In this document: piece by piece, positions 7,302-15,810 of the stretch
Position numbering within the stretch: the stretch's first letter is position 1
Layout of the letters: each line of letters opens with the position of its first letter
From: Paenibacillus sp. GM2
GTDB taxonomy: Bacteria > Bacillota > Bacilli > Paenibacillales > Paenibacillaceae
Reading direction: 5' to 3'
Assembly: GCF_900069005.2 (NCBI RefSeq)
Contig: NZ_LN831279.1
Location: forward strand, 613,530-677,529
Length of the DNA: 64,000 bases
Notes under the pieces: model-generated
Told to the model about the DNA's origin: nothing
Seen by the model: only the letters and a program-made list of their open reading frames with translations
Databases searched by the model: none
Position numbers and translations under genes: made by a program

Positions 7302-9086
7302 ATGAAAATATTGATTAATCATATCGGGTATGAGCGAAAGGGAACGAAGCGTGCTGTCATCATGGGCAGCAGTACAGATGAGGTCAGCAGCTTTCAAGTG
7401 GTGGATCAGTCGAGCGGGCAGATGGCTTATGCCGGAACTGTCCAGTGCTGCGGAACGGTGGGAAAATGGAGGAATTGGTTTTTCTGGACGGCAGATTTTG
7501 ATGGGTTGCAGGTCGAGGGACGGTATGTCATTGAATGTGATACGACACACGGTGTGATTCGTTCCTATGATTTTGCTATAGAAGATCATTTGCTTGGAAA
7601 ACAAAGTCTATCGGATGTCATTTTCTATCTCAAAGCTCAGCGGTGCAGTGGAGATTTTGACCGCGCGGACCGGAATATTCCGTTCGCCGGAGAACGGGAA
7701 GGACGGCATGACTTGCACGGGGGATGGTACGATGCGACCGGGGATTATGGTAAGCATCTATCGCATCTGTCGCATGCGACTTATTTTAATCCGCAGCAAG
7801 GCTCCTTTGCAGCATGGGTTCTGTTCAAGGCGCATGAGCTGCTCGAGGAATCAGGGAATCGCCACTACTATCAATTCAAGCGCAGACTGCTGGATGAAGC
7901 GATGTATGGTGCGGATTATATGTTCCGGATGAGGGCGCCCTCGGGCAGCTTCTTCCGCTCGGTCAGACGCAGTGGAGAGTTCATGAAGGCGGAGGACCGG
8001 AGCATTTCGTTCCAGTACAAGAATTCTTCTTCCCAGTTTGGAGCAGCGGCTACGGCTGAGGTTGAAGTGATTACCGATGAGTCCTATGAGACAGGGTTCC
8101 GTCAAGGCGCTGGATTTGCCATCGCTGCGCTGGCTGCTGCGAGCCGGCACGCTTACCCTGGCGATTATTCGCGCGAGCAATATTTGCAGGCAGCCCGGGA
8201 GTCGTATGAATATCTGGCGGAGAATAATGCCAAATATTTGAACGATGGCAAGCCGAATCTATTGGATGAATATTGCCGGTTAATCGCGTTAGTTGAATTG
8301 TACCAGGCCTCCCTGGATCCGGATTATCTGAAACAGGCGGGTGAGAGCGCTGAGCGGTTAATCGGTTATATAAAACCAAGTTCAGAGTGGGGATGTTATT
8401 GGAGTGCCAATGAGGAGGGACGCCCGTTCTTCCATGCTTCGGATGCCGGCCTTCCGGTAGTAGCACTGCTGAATTATTTGCAGATTGAGAAGAATCCGTC
8501 ACGCCGCAGCAATATAATGGAGGCGGCCCTTCGGGTTATGGAATCTGAACTGAAAATAACCGGGGAGGTTGTGAATCCGTTCGGATTGGCACGGCAATAT
8601 GTACAAAGCAGTGATGGACGGCGATATACTTCTTATTTCCTGCCGCACCAGACAGAGGTCTCCCCTTGGTGGCAAGGGGAGAACGCACGTCTTGCGTCTT
8701 TAGCCACAGCTGCCAGACTGCTGTCCAAGCAGTTAACAGAAGCTAAGGATACTGCGTTCAAGGAAAGGTTGTTGGCCTATGCCGACGCTCAGTTGAGTTG
8801 GATTCTCGGACTTAACCCGTTTGACAGCTGCATGCTGCAGGGCTCCGGGCGGAACAATCCGCAGTACCATTTTGTGAATGGGTTCGACTATATGAACTGT
8901 CCGGGGGGAATTTGCAATGGCATTACCTCTGGATTAACCGATGAGGAGGATATCGAACTTTTCATCAAATCAGAGCCGGGTGTTGTTGATGACAATTGGC
9001 GCTGGGCCGAGCAATGGCTGCCGCATGCCTCATGGTATATGTATGCGGTCGCGCTTGGCGACCTGTCGGATTCCGAAGATCAGTAA
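7302..9086 (+). CDS. Glycoside hydrolase family 9-like enzyme, probably intracellular
   Basis: From 7302 this is a 594-residue protein: an N-terminal immunoglobulin-like CelD_N domain (about 1-95, opening ILINHIGYE) and a GH9 (alpha/alpha)6 barrel. The GH9 motif HGGWYDATGDYGKH places catalytic Asp near 144 and 148, and a conserved Glu sits in WRWAEQWLPHASW near the end. GH9 covers endoglucanases and also exo-beta-glucosaminidases; next to nagB and a ROK kinase the second role is attractive. There is no signal peptide, so the substrate must be imported first. The chosen ATG follows a GGGAGAGAGG site; an earlier in-frame ATG at 7227 has none. Confidence 0.82.
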   Translation: MKILINHIGYERKGTKRAVIMGSSTDEVSSFQVVDQSSGQMAYAGTVQCCGTVGKWRNWFFWTADFDGLQVEGRYVIECDTTHGVIRSYDFAIEDHLLGKQSLSDVIFYLKAQRCSGDFDRADRNIPFAGEREGRHDLHGGWYDATGDYGKHLSHLSHATYFNPQQGSFAAWVLFKAHELLEESGNRHYYQFKRRLLDEAMYGADYMFRMRAPSGSFFRSVRRSGEFMKAEDRSISFQYKNSSSQFGAAATAEVEVITDESYETGFRQGAGFAIAALAAASRHAYPGDYSREQYLQAARESYEYLAENNAKYLNDGKPNLLDEYCRLIALVELYQASLDPDYLKQAGESAERLIGYIKPSSEWGCYWSANEEGRPFFHASDAGLPVVALLNYLQIEKNPSRRSNIMEAALRVMESELKITGEVVNPFGLARQYVQSSDGRRYTSYFLPHQTEVSPWWQGENARLASLATAARLLSKQLTEAKDTAFKERLLAYADAQLSWILGLNPFDSCMLQGSGRNNPQYHFVNGFDYMNCPGGICNGITSGLTDEEDIELFIKSEPGVVDDNWRWAEQWLPHASWYMYAVALGDLSDSEDQ

Positions 9087-9124
9087 GCGGGTCCAATTGT
9101 AAATGTAAAGACTAGATCTCGATT

Positions 9125-9156
9125 AAACCGCCGGACTGAAGCACCGGTGGTTTTTT
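9125..9156 (+). terminator. Terminator of the nagB-ROK-GH9 run
   Basis: AAACCGCCGG pairs with CCGGTGGTTT around a nine-base loop and ends in TTTTTT. Confidence 0.85.
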
Positions 9157-9298
9157 ATTTGTTCTAGCCGCTCTACTCTATTTCGGCCAATGGGCTATAC
9201 TTGCGTTGCTTCTCCCTCACATATCACCGCGCCGCTTGAATATACTTAGTTACAGCTACTTTTTAATCCCCTGACATTCCAATAGGGAGGTGCCCACT

Positions 9299-10462
9299 GT
9301 GTCATCTTCATTTGAACAGAATAAGTTCAACTTCGTCGTCTCCAAGGAAGATTGGTCGCTGCATCGCAAAGGTTATCAGGATCAGCAGCGCCACCAGGAG
9401 AAGGTGCGGGAAGTCATTCGGCAGAATCTGCCGGACCTGATTACGGAAGAGAATATCATTATGTCGGACGGCAAGCAGATTATTAAGGTTCCACTGCGCA
9501 ACTTGGAGGAATACCGCTTCATCCATAATTTCCAGAAGCAGAAGCATGTAGGGCAAGGGAATGGGGACAGTGAAGTTGGCGATGTGCTGGCTCAGGATCA
9601 GCCGAAGGAGGCTGGCAAAGGAGGGAAAGCAGGCAATCAGCCCGGACATGATGTCGTAGAGGCCGAGATTAGCATCGAGGATTTAGAGGATATGCTGTTC
9701 AATGAATTGGAGCTCCCCTTTATTGAAGATAAGGATAAAGAGGAGATGGAGACGGTCTCGTTCCGGTTCAACGATGTCCGCAAGAAGGGGCTGATGTCCA
9801 ACATCGATAAGAAACGGACGATTCTGGAAAACCTGCGTCGCAATGCGACCTCCGGCTCTCCGGGTATCCATGGCATCTCACCGGACGATCTGCGTTATAA
9901 GACATGGGAGGATGTCAAGGTCCCCCGCTCCAATGCGGTCATTATTGCCATGATGGATACAAGCGGAAGCATGGGCAATTTTGAGAAGTATTGTGCTCGA
10001 AGCTTCTTCTTCTGGATGACCCGATTTCTGCGCCGGCAATATGAGAAGGTAGAGATCGTGTTCCTAGCTCATCATACGGAAGCGAAGGAGGTTAGCGAGC
10101 AGGATTTTTTCACCCGTGGCGAGAGCGGTGGCACGATCTGCTCGTCCGTTTATCAGAAGGCGCTGGAGATTATAGATGAACGGTATCCTCCGTCCAGCTA
10201 CAATATTTATCCTTTCCATTTCTCCGACGGCGATAATCTCACTTCAGACAATGAACGTTGCACGAGGCTGATTAATGAGCTTTTGAAGCGCTCGAATATG
10301 TTCGGCTACGGGGAGGTCAATCAATACAACCGCGGCAGCACCTTAATGTCCGCTTATCGCAATTTGAGGCATGAACGGTTTCTGTACTATGTCATTAAGG
10401 AGAAGGGTGAGGTGTATCAGGCCTTGAAACGCTTTTTCCACAAACGGGAAGGAGGCGAATAA
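9299..10462 (+). CDS. yhbH: YhbH / DUF444 family sporulation protein
   Basis: This 387-residue protein is a full-length DUF444 protein (YeaH/YhbH). It has a von Willebrand A-like C-terminal half with a metal-site motif MMDTSGSMG near residue 220 and a charged, low-complexity linker near residues 85-120. YhbH is needed for normal sporulation in Bacillus and acts with PrkA and SpoVR. I start it at the GTG at 9299, six bases after GGGAGGTG; the GTG at 9290 is part of that ribosome site. spoVR follows after one base. Confidence 0.9.
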   Translation: MSSSFEQNKFNFVVSKEDWSLHRKGYQDQQRHQEKVREVIRQNLPDLITEENIIMSDGKQIIKVPLRNLEEYRFIHNFQKQKHVGQGNGDSEVGDVLAQDQPKEAGKGGKAGNQPGHDVVEAEISIEDLEDMLFNELELPFIEDKDKEEMETVSFRFNDVRKKGLMSNIDKKRTILENLRRNATSGSPGIHGISPDDLRYKTWEDVKVPRSNAVIIAMMDTSGSMGNFEKYCARSFFFWMTRFLRRQYEKVEIVFLAHHTEAKEVSEQDFFTRGESGGTICSSVYQKALEIIDERYPPSSYNIYPFHFSDGDNLTSDNERCTRLINELLKRSNMFGYGEVNQYNRGSTLMSAYRNLRHERFLYYVIKEKGEVYQALKRFFHKREGGE

Positions 10463-10463
10463 C

Positions 10464-11894
10464 GTGGCGGCTGAGCTGGAACAGTTGGAGTATTCGATTC
10501 AGGAAATTATGGAGATCGCCGATGGATTTGGGCTGGATTATTATCCGATGCGTTACGAGATCTGCCCGGCTGATATCATCTACACCTTCGGGGCTTATGG
10601 GATGCCGACTCGCTTCAGTCATTGGAGCTTCGGAAAAACCTTCAATAAAATGAAGATGCAGTATGATTTTGGGTTAAGCAAAATTTATGAGCTCGTCATT
10701 AATTCCAACCCATGTTATGCCTTCCTGCTGGAAGGCAATTCGCTGATACAAAACAAGCTGATCATTGCCCATGTGCTGGCTCATTGCGACTTCTTCAAGA
10801 ACAACCTTCGCTTTTCGGCTACGAATCGTGATATGGTCGAGAGCATGTCTGCGACGGCGGAGCGGATCAATCGTTACGAATTGATTCATGGTGCAGGCAA
10901 GGTGGAGGCATTTATCGATGCCGTTCTGGCTATCCAGGAGCATGTTGATCCGCAGCTAATCAAGCCACATCGCTATGATAAGCGGCAGCAGATGGAAGAG
11001 AAGCAGCGTCAAGCTAAGGAGAAGAAGAAAGCGCCGGTCCGGCAGGGAGAATATGACGACCTGTGGGGACTTGAGAATCAGGGCGCAGCGTTTTCGGATA
11101 GTGAGGATGCGATTCCGTTTCCACCGGAGCAGGAGAAGGATATTCTCTGGTTCATCCAGGAGTACTCAGAACATCTGGAGGACTGGCAACGGGATATCAT
11201 GAGCATGCTGCGCGAGGAAATGCTCTATTTCTGGCCACAGATGGAGACGAAGATTATGAATGAAGGCTGGGCTTCTTATTGGCATCAGCGCATTTTGCGC
11301 GAGATGGATCTGAGCAGTGAGGAGACGATCGAATTCGCCAAGCTTAACGCTTCCGTTGTACAGCCTTCGCAAAGCTTGAATCCCTATTACCTGGGCCTGA
11401 AAATCTTTGAGGATATCGAACGGCGCTGGAACGAGCCGACAGAGGAGGAACGGACGAGATTTGGGCGGGTTCCCGGGCAGGGCAGGGAAAAAATCTTCGA
11501 GGTGCGTGAGCTTGATTTGGATACTTCATTCCTGCGCAGCTATTTAACGAAGCAGTTAGTGAACGATCTGGATCTGTATATTTTCGAGAAGCAAGGGCCA
11601 GAGTGGAAAATTACCGATAAAAGGTGGGAGAATGTACGTGATCAACTGGTTGCCTCCCGCATGAACGGAGGATTTCCTTACGTTGTTGTGAAGAACGGAG
11701 ATTATGACCGGTCTGGTGAGCTGCTGCTGAAGCATCAATATGACGGTCTGGAGCTGGACCTTAAATATCTGGAACGCACGCTGCCGTATGTCTATACGCT
11801 CTGGGGCAGACCCGTCCATCTTGAGACGATCGTCGAGAACAAATGCGCTTTGTTTAGCTATGACGGCAATAAAGTGAGCCGGAGGATTGTATAA
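10464..11894 (+). CDS. spoVR: SpoVR family stage V sporulation protein R
   Basis: This 476-residue protein matches SpoVR end to end, with [18 protein letters not shown], the HWSFGKTF segment, a charged middle near 175-200, and [14 protein letters not shown]. SpoVR is involved in spore cortex formation in Bacillus; its biochemical role is unknown. The GTG start overlaps the end of yhbH, with AAGGAGG supplied by the last codons of that gene, so the two are translationally coupled. Confidence 0.92.
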   Translation: MAAELEQLEYSIQEIMEIADGFGLDYYPMRYEICPADIIYTFGAYGMPTRFSHWSFGKTFNKMKMQYDFGLSKIYELVINSNPCYAFLLEGNSLIQNKLIIAHVLAHCDFFKNNLRFSATNRDMVESMSATAERINRYELIHGAGKVEAFIDAVLAIQEHVDPQLIKPHRYDKRQQMEEKQRQAKEKKKAPVRQGEYDDLWGLENQGAAFSDSEDAIPFPPEQEKDILWFIQEYSEHLEDWQRDIMSMLREEMLYFWPQMETKIMNEGWASYWHQRILREMDLSSEETIEFAKLNASVVQPSQSLNPYYLGLKIFEDIERRWNEPTEEERTRFGRVPGQGREKIFEVRELDLDTSFLRSYLTKQLVNDLDLYIFEKQGPEWKITDKRWENVRDQLVASRMNGGFPYVVVKNGDYDRSGELLLKHQYDGLELDLKYLERTLPYVYTLWGRPVHLETIVENKCALFSYDGNKVSRRIV

Positions 11895-11941
11895 GGTTTA
11901 GAAGTGAAGTGGGTAAGAAGTTAATGTAACCTGTAATGATG

Positions 11942-12014
11942 AGCCATAGCCGGATCCTCGATCGGGATGTTAACTTGACAAACTGATTTTATACGTGATC
12001 TGGAGCTATGGCTT
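11942..12014 (+). other. Long-loop hairpin after spoVR, possible weak terminator
   Basis: AGCCATAGC (11942-11950) with a following GATC pairs with GATC and GCTATGGCT ending at 12013. The loop is about 45 bases. TTTGCTGTTTTA follows. It ends the spoVR transcript or is a structured 3' end; a second role cannot be judged. Confidence 0.4.
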
Positions 12015-12078
12015 TGCTGTTTTAGATTGATATCCTGTGCATATTGTACATTTGAAGAGTGCACGCTCTATGAAAAGG

Positions 12079-12357
12079 TTAATGGCCATAGTAGGAAAGA
12101 TCGACTCTCTCCATCTGTTGAATATAACGCTGAAGTTGTTCTTTATGTATATCTATTTCATAGGCTTTCTTAGCCGCTTCACGAAGAAAGGCTTCCATTT
12201 TGGACTCTAGCTTAACAGCAGACGCGCCTTTCCAATCATGTAAACGACGGTATAGGCTTCTCATTTGCTGTTCTTGGAGTTGGAGCTTTTGCTTTAAATA
12301 CTCGCATTGCTGAACTGCTCTCCTTAGATCCTCAAGTTCTAGGGATATTCGACTCAT
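12079..12357 (-). CDS. Small WXG100-like helical protein, candidate partner of the adjacent lipase
   Basis: This 92-residue protein is two long amphipathic helices joined by a turn with the motif HDWKGASA (Trp42-x-Gly44). That is the helix-WXG-helix layout of ESAT-6/WXG100-type proteins and of the small helical accessory proteins that pair with LXG-type toxins for type VII secretion. It has no signal peptide. It follows the lipase gene by 27 bp on the same strand, so they form an operon. I infer that it binds the helical tail of the lipase as a targeting factor. Exact family cannot be named without a profile search. Confidence 0.65.
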   Translation of the reverse strand: MSRISLELEDLRRAVQQCEYLKQKLQLQEQQMRSLYRRLHDWKGASAVKLESKMEAFLREAAKKAYEIDIHKEQLQRYIQQMERVDLSYYGH

Positions 12358-12384
12358 ACAATTTACACCACCCTTTGTTCTAAT

Positions 12385-13734
12385 TTAGTGCTGTTGATCG
12401 GCAGCGATGAATAGCTTTGCCTTCAAGTCGATGTAATTAGCAATATCTGAGATGGATTCAAGATACCATTGATTTATTTTTCTGAAGGAATCGGTCGCAT
12501 CGTAGATGATTGGTCTCAGAGCGTTGCTCTGACTTGTCTCTACCTCTGCTTGGAATAAACGAATCGCAAGATGAATTCCACTGTCAAATTCCTGCAGGCT
12601 GTTTCGCATTTGTTGCGCGGTTCTTTGCAGTTCTTCAGGTGTAAGCTGAATGCTGCCCCCGTTCATGTTCCCTATAAAAGTTACCACATCGCTTCCCGTC
12701 CATCTGCTAGTTGCAACCATCTCCTCATAGGCAGAAACTCTCGGATTAAACTCTACCGCTTCACCGTCCATAGTAAACAGGTTATTAACCAGATTACCGT
12801 TTTCATCAAATTTGAAATATTCTAGGGAATGATATTCCTCTCCAGCAATAGAATTGTACATTTTCATGAGTGCCGACTGTTTCCCTAAGGGATATGTATA
12901 AGGAACAAATTGAATGGGTGTCCATTTATAGCCAAAGAGCATTTGAGCAAACCAATTATCTCTTCGTTGAGGAACAGAGAAAGGGATATATATTGTATTG
13001 TATCTATCGTTAGCATCATTAAAGGTAGAGTTAATGTAATAAGTTTCTCCGACATGAGGCTCTGAATTAACTGCACCAGAACCGATCGCGTCCCCAGGAT
13101 GAACGTAAGCAATATTCGTATCGCGGAACTTACTATTCTTCACTTTCTCCTGAAGATCATCGGACAGAAGATGTGTGATGCTAGGTGCATTAAAACTTAC
13201 TGAATTCAACCCATTACGGACTGCGACATACTCGGCCTCTGCTCCTCCTAGAGAGTGGCCAGTAGTGGATATTTCGGCGGTAGGATATTGTTTCTTAACA
13301 GCATCATACAAATTTTGGGCTTGTGTAAATTGATTATCCTGGTATTTGGCTTCATATTGCATGAAAGGTAATGCATTTTGGAGCGGTAGTTGATTGATTT
13401 TATCCTTATTCTTCTCATAATACTTATGAACTTCTTCTAAATTTTTGGGGCGATTACCGATAACATCATTAATATCAGTTCCATAGTCCATAAGCACGCT
13501 CCAAACGGGGCGGTCCGGGGGTTCTGTACCTCTATAGCCGATAATGACCTGATTTGTTTTCTCATTATAGAAGACCGTTGCATCAAAACCAGAGCCATTG
13601 GTGTCGTGCAGCATGGCTCCTTCTGGTTCAACAAGGCTCCAATTTGGAATACTATTGAGATCTTCATTAGTAATATCCCTCACATATGCTAAGCCTGATA
13701 TCTCCCTATAAGTTTTATCATTTATGTATGTCAT
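12385..13734 (-). CDS. Lipase-domain protein with C-terminal WXG100/LXG-like helical tail (candidate type VII secreted effector)
   Basis: This 449-residue protein has an N-terminal alpha/beta-hydrolase domain of the lipase class 3 / DUF2974 (Mbeg1-like) type: oxyanion segment GYRGT (66-70), nucleophile elbow GHSLGG (159-164, Ser161), a likely Asp215 in HPGDAIG, and His302 in YHSLEYF. There is no signal peptide. Residues 358-449 form a separate helical module beginning SIQLTPEELQRTAQQM, which resembles the first helix of WXG100 proteins but lacks a WxG turn. Toxin domain first and export domain last matches the reverse-LXG lipase TslA of Staphylococcus aureus. The start follows AGGAGGGA. No type VII core genes are in the window. 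Confidence 0.78.
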   Translation of the reverse strand: MTYINDKTYREISGLAYVRDITNEDLNSIPNWSLVEPEGAMLHDTNGSGFDATVFYNEKTNQVIIGYRGTEPPDRPVWSVLMDYGTDINDVIGNRPKNLEEVHKYYEKNKDKINQLPLQNALPFMQYEAKYQDNQFTQAQNLYDAVKKQYPTAEISTTGHSLGGAEAEYVAVRNGLNSVSFNAPSITHLLSDDLQEKVKNSKFRDTNIAYVHPGDAIGSGAVNSEPHVGETYYINSTFNDANDRYNTIYIPFSVPQRRDNWFAQMLFGYKWTPIQFVPYTYPLGKQSALMKMYNSIAGEEYHSLEYFKFDENGNLVNNLFTMDGEAVEFNPRVSAYEEMVATSRWTGSDVVTFIGNMNGGSIQLTPEELQRTAQQMRNSLQEFDSGIHLAIRLFQAEVETSQSNALRPIIYDATDSFRKINQWYLESISDIANYIDLKAKLFIAADQQH

Positions 13735-13812
13735 AAAGCTCCCTCCTAGAAAAATTTAAATTTAAATTTTATAATCAGGAAGTATGTTGTAATAATTTCA
13801 TGATTTTACATT

Positions 13813-13841
13813 TTGGATAATCGGTACTATTATACTATATA
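13813..13841 (+). promoter_or_regulatory. Candidate promoter of the membrane-protein array
   Basis: TTGGAT (13813-13818), 17 bp, TATATA (13836-13841). It is in the 145-bp gap between the divergent lipase gene and the first copy of the array. The -35 match is partial. Confidence 0.45.
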
Positions 13842-13927
13842 GGATAAAATTAGGATATGCGGAATGTGTTTTAACTACTATGAAAGTTCTCTTTTTTGAA
13901 ACGATAATAAGTAGTAAGAGGGAATTC

Positions 13928-14143
13928 ATGTGGGGAAAACTGTTAATTTTATTAGGAATATTTTTTGTTATATTTATCGTCATTGGAGCATATCGCTACA
14001 AATATAATTTGGAGAGGAAGGCAATAGTCGAGACAGGCATTAGAATGCATCTCAATGTTTTTATAAGGGGACATGAAGATACATCCATTTTGGGTATATA
14101 CGATTATGAAGAAAAAGTTAGTGGAAGGTGCGGGGGTGTTGAA
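13928..14143 (+). pseudogene. Copy A of the membrane-protein array, internally deleted
   Basis: The first 36 residues (MWGKLLILLGIFFVIF..., RYKYNLERKAIVETG) match the membrane anchor and start of the intact copies. About 27-29 residues are then missing, a short piece around FIRGHED and IYDYEEK is left, and the C-terminal end is gone. The deletion leaves copy A in frame with copy B, so one 185-residue fusion could be read from 13928 to 14482. GAGGG precedes the ATG. Confidence 0.65.
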
Positions 14144-14482
14144 ATGCGGAAGAAGCTGTTGATTTTACTAGGGATATTTCTTGTTATATTCATCGTCATT
14201 GGAGCATTTCGTTACAAGTACAATTTAGAAAGGGAAGCAATAATTGAGGCGGGCACGAAAATTAGTCAAGAACACATAAAAGAACATTTTAATAGTGACT
14301 TTGTTATAACAGACTATGATATTATTCATTCTTCAATAGATAATAGAATGTATATTGATGGTTATATTAAAGGACATGAAGATGTAAAGATTAGTGTGAT
14401 TTACGATTACAAAAATAAAGAGGTATGTGGTGTTGGAGGTCCCAAGTGGTTTCTTAATAGTGAAAAGAAGGATATACCATAA
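14144..14482 (+). CDS. Copy B: intact single-pass membrane protein, candidate lipase immunity protein
   Basis: This 112-residue protein has a basic N-terminus, one membrane helix (about 4-22, LLILLGIFLVIFIVIGAF), and a charged outer domain of about 85 residues with TKISQEHIKEHF, YDIIHSSI, GYIKGHEDVKI, YDYKNKEV and GGPKWFLNSEKKD. No lipobox is present. The predicted topology puts the domain outside the cell, where an exported lipase would act. It may be the DUF3139 type; I could not confirm this. The adjacency to a toxin-like gene and the multiplication of copies suggest immunity; this is inference. Confidence 0.65.
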   Translation: MRKKLLILLGIFLVIFIVIGAFRYKYNLEREAIIEAGTKISQEHIKEHFNSDFVITDYDIIHSSIDNRMYIDGYIKGHEDVKISVIYDYKNKEVCGVGGPKWFLNSEKKDIP

Positions 14483-14542
14483 CCAATGTGGTTTCGATGA
14501 AAGAATCTGAGTACCAAGTAAAATACTGTGTGGGGGTTTGCG

Positions 14543-14872
14543 ATGAGGAAAAAGTTGTTGATTTGAGTAACAATAGCGCTGGTTATAATCACGGTTATCG
14601 GAGTATATCGTTACAAGTACAATTTGGAAAGGAAAGCAATGGTAGGGACGGCCACGAAAATAAGCCAATAATACATAAAGAAACATTTTGATAGTGAGTT
14701 TATATTAAGAGATTATGATCTAATTCATCCTTCTATAAATAGAACATTATTTCTTGATGGATATATTAAGGGACACGAAGATATCACAATCTCTGTAACA
14801 TATGATTATGAAAAAAAAGAAGTACGAGATGTTTGGGGACCAAAGTGGTTCATAGAGAGTGAAATAAAGTGA
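14543..14872 (+). pseudogene. Copy C: same family, two nonsense codons
   Basis: The frame is full length (109 codons) and collinear with copies B and D but is broken by TGA at codon 8 (MRKKLLI then stop) and TAA after TKISQ. Copy E has TGG at the first site, so the TGA is probably a Trp-to-stop change. Downstream parts such as YIKKHFDSEF, GYIKGHEDI and GPKWFIESE remain readable. Confidence 0.8.
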
Positions 14873-14910
14873 ATAATGGGATGAGGAGATTTTTTTGAAA
14901 AGGGATGCAA

Positions 14911-15249
14911 ATGAAAAAAATATTGATTTTACTAGGGATATTTCTTGTTGTTATATTCATCGTCAACGGTGCATTTCGCTACAAGTACAATCTAGAAAGG
15001 AAAGCAATAATTGAGGCGGGCACGAAAATTAGTCAAGAACACATAAAAGAACATTTTGATAGTGACTTTATAATAACAGACTATGATATTATCGATTCCT
15101 CAATAAGCAGTACAATGTATCTTGATGGTTATATTAAGGGGCATAAAGATGTAAAGATTAGCGTGAAATACGATTATAAAAATAAAGAAGTACGTGGTGT
15201 TGGAGGTCCTAAGTGGTTTCTTAATAGTGAAAAGAAGGATATACCATAA
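14911..15249 (+). CDS. Copy D: intact single-pass membrane protein, candidate lipase immunity protein
   Basis: This 112-residue protein is a near twin of copy B: a membrane helix (LILLGIFLVVIFIVNGAF) and an outer domain with TKISQEHIKEHFDSDF, GYIKGHKDVKI and GGPKWFLNSEKKDIP. I prefer the ATG at 14911, six bases after AAAAGGG, over the in-frame ATG at 14905. The C-terminal halves of B and D and the 60 bp after them are almost identical, which points to recent duplication. Confidence 0.65.
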   Translation: MKKILILLGIFLVVIFIVNGAFRYKYNLERKAIIEAGTKISQEHIKEHFDSDFIITDYDIIDSSISSTMYLDGYIKGHKDVKISVKYDYKNKEVRGVGGPKWFLNSEKKDIP

Positions 15250-15309
15250 CCAGTATGGTTTCGATGAAAAAAATCTGAGTACCAAGTAAAATACTGTGTG
15301 GGGGTTTAT

Positions 15310-15673
15310 GTGCGGAAAAAGCTATTAATATGGATAACGATATTTGTAGTTGTATTTATGATAATCGAAGTATATCGCTTTAAATACAATCTAGAAAGGA
15401 AAGCAATAATTGAGCCGGGCACGAAAATTAGTCAAGAAAAGAATACATAAAAGAACATTTTGATAGTGACTTTGTTATAACAGACTATGATATTATTCAA
15501 TAGATAATACAATGTATCCTTATGGTTATAAAAAGGAACATGAAGATGAAAAAATCACTGTTTGGTATAATTATGAAGAAAAAAGGTGGATGATATTAGC
15601 GGTCCAAAGTGGTTTATTAACAGACGTAACCCATCCATTGATTCAACAACAGGTCTGTAAGGATATATCGTAA
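15310..15673 (+). pseudogene. Copy E: same family, frameshifted
   Basis: A GTG-started frame gives VRKKLLIWITIF and RFKYNLERKAIIEPGTKISQE, then a small insertion shifts the frame to a TAA at 15448. Later segments matching the family (DSDFVITDYDII, KEHED, a PKWF-like end) are spread over other frames with further small losses. Confidence 0.75.
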
Positions 15674-15738
15674 TCAATTAGGAGCGCATGGGTGTTCAAA
15701 TAGTTGATTGAGGGCAAAATACATAACTTATAAATTAA

Positions 15739-15788
15739 AAAACATGACGTACAAACGGGATACCAATTTGCACGTCATGTTTTGTTTT
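15739..15788. terminator. Bidirectional terminator between the array and degV
   Basis: AAAACATGACGT (15739-15750) pairs with ACGTCATGTTTT (15772-15783). T-runs follow on both strands. Confidence 0.85.
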
Positions 15789-15810
15789 ATTTCGGGTTTA
15801 TTCTCTAGTG

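Larger units (their letters stand above)
14144..15673 (+). repeat. Tandem duplication with 767-bp period (copies B-C duplicated as D-E)
   Basis: Start of B to start of D is 767 bp (14144, 14911) and start of C to start of E is 767 bp (14543, 15310). The spacer with TGAGTACCAAGTAAAATACT is shared after B and after D. This shows that a two-gene unit was copied as a block. Confidence 0.75.

Noticed and set aside
9290..9298. GTG at 9290 as the yhbH start
   Set aside because: It is part of the GGGAGGTG ribosome site; the GTG at 9299 is correctly spaced.
13880..14482. A 200-residue protein with two membrane helices
   Set aside because: Comparison of the array shows it is a deleted copy A fused in frame to copy B; B has its own ATG and ribosome site.
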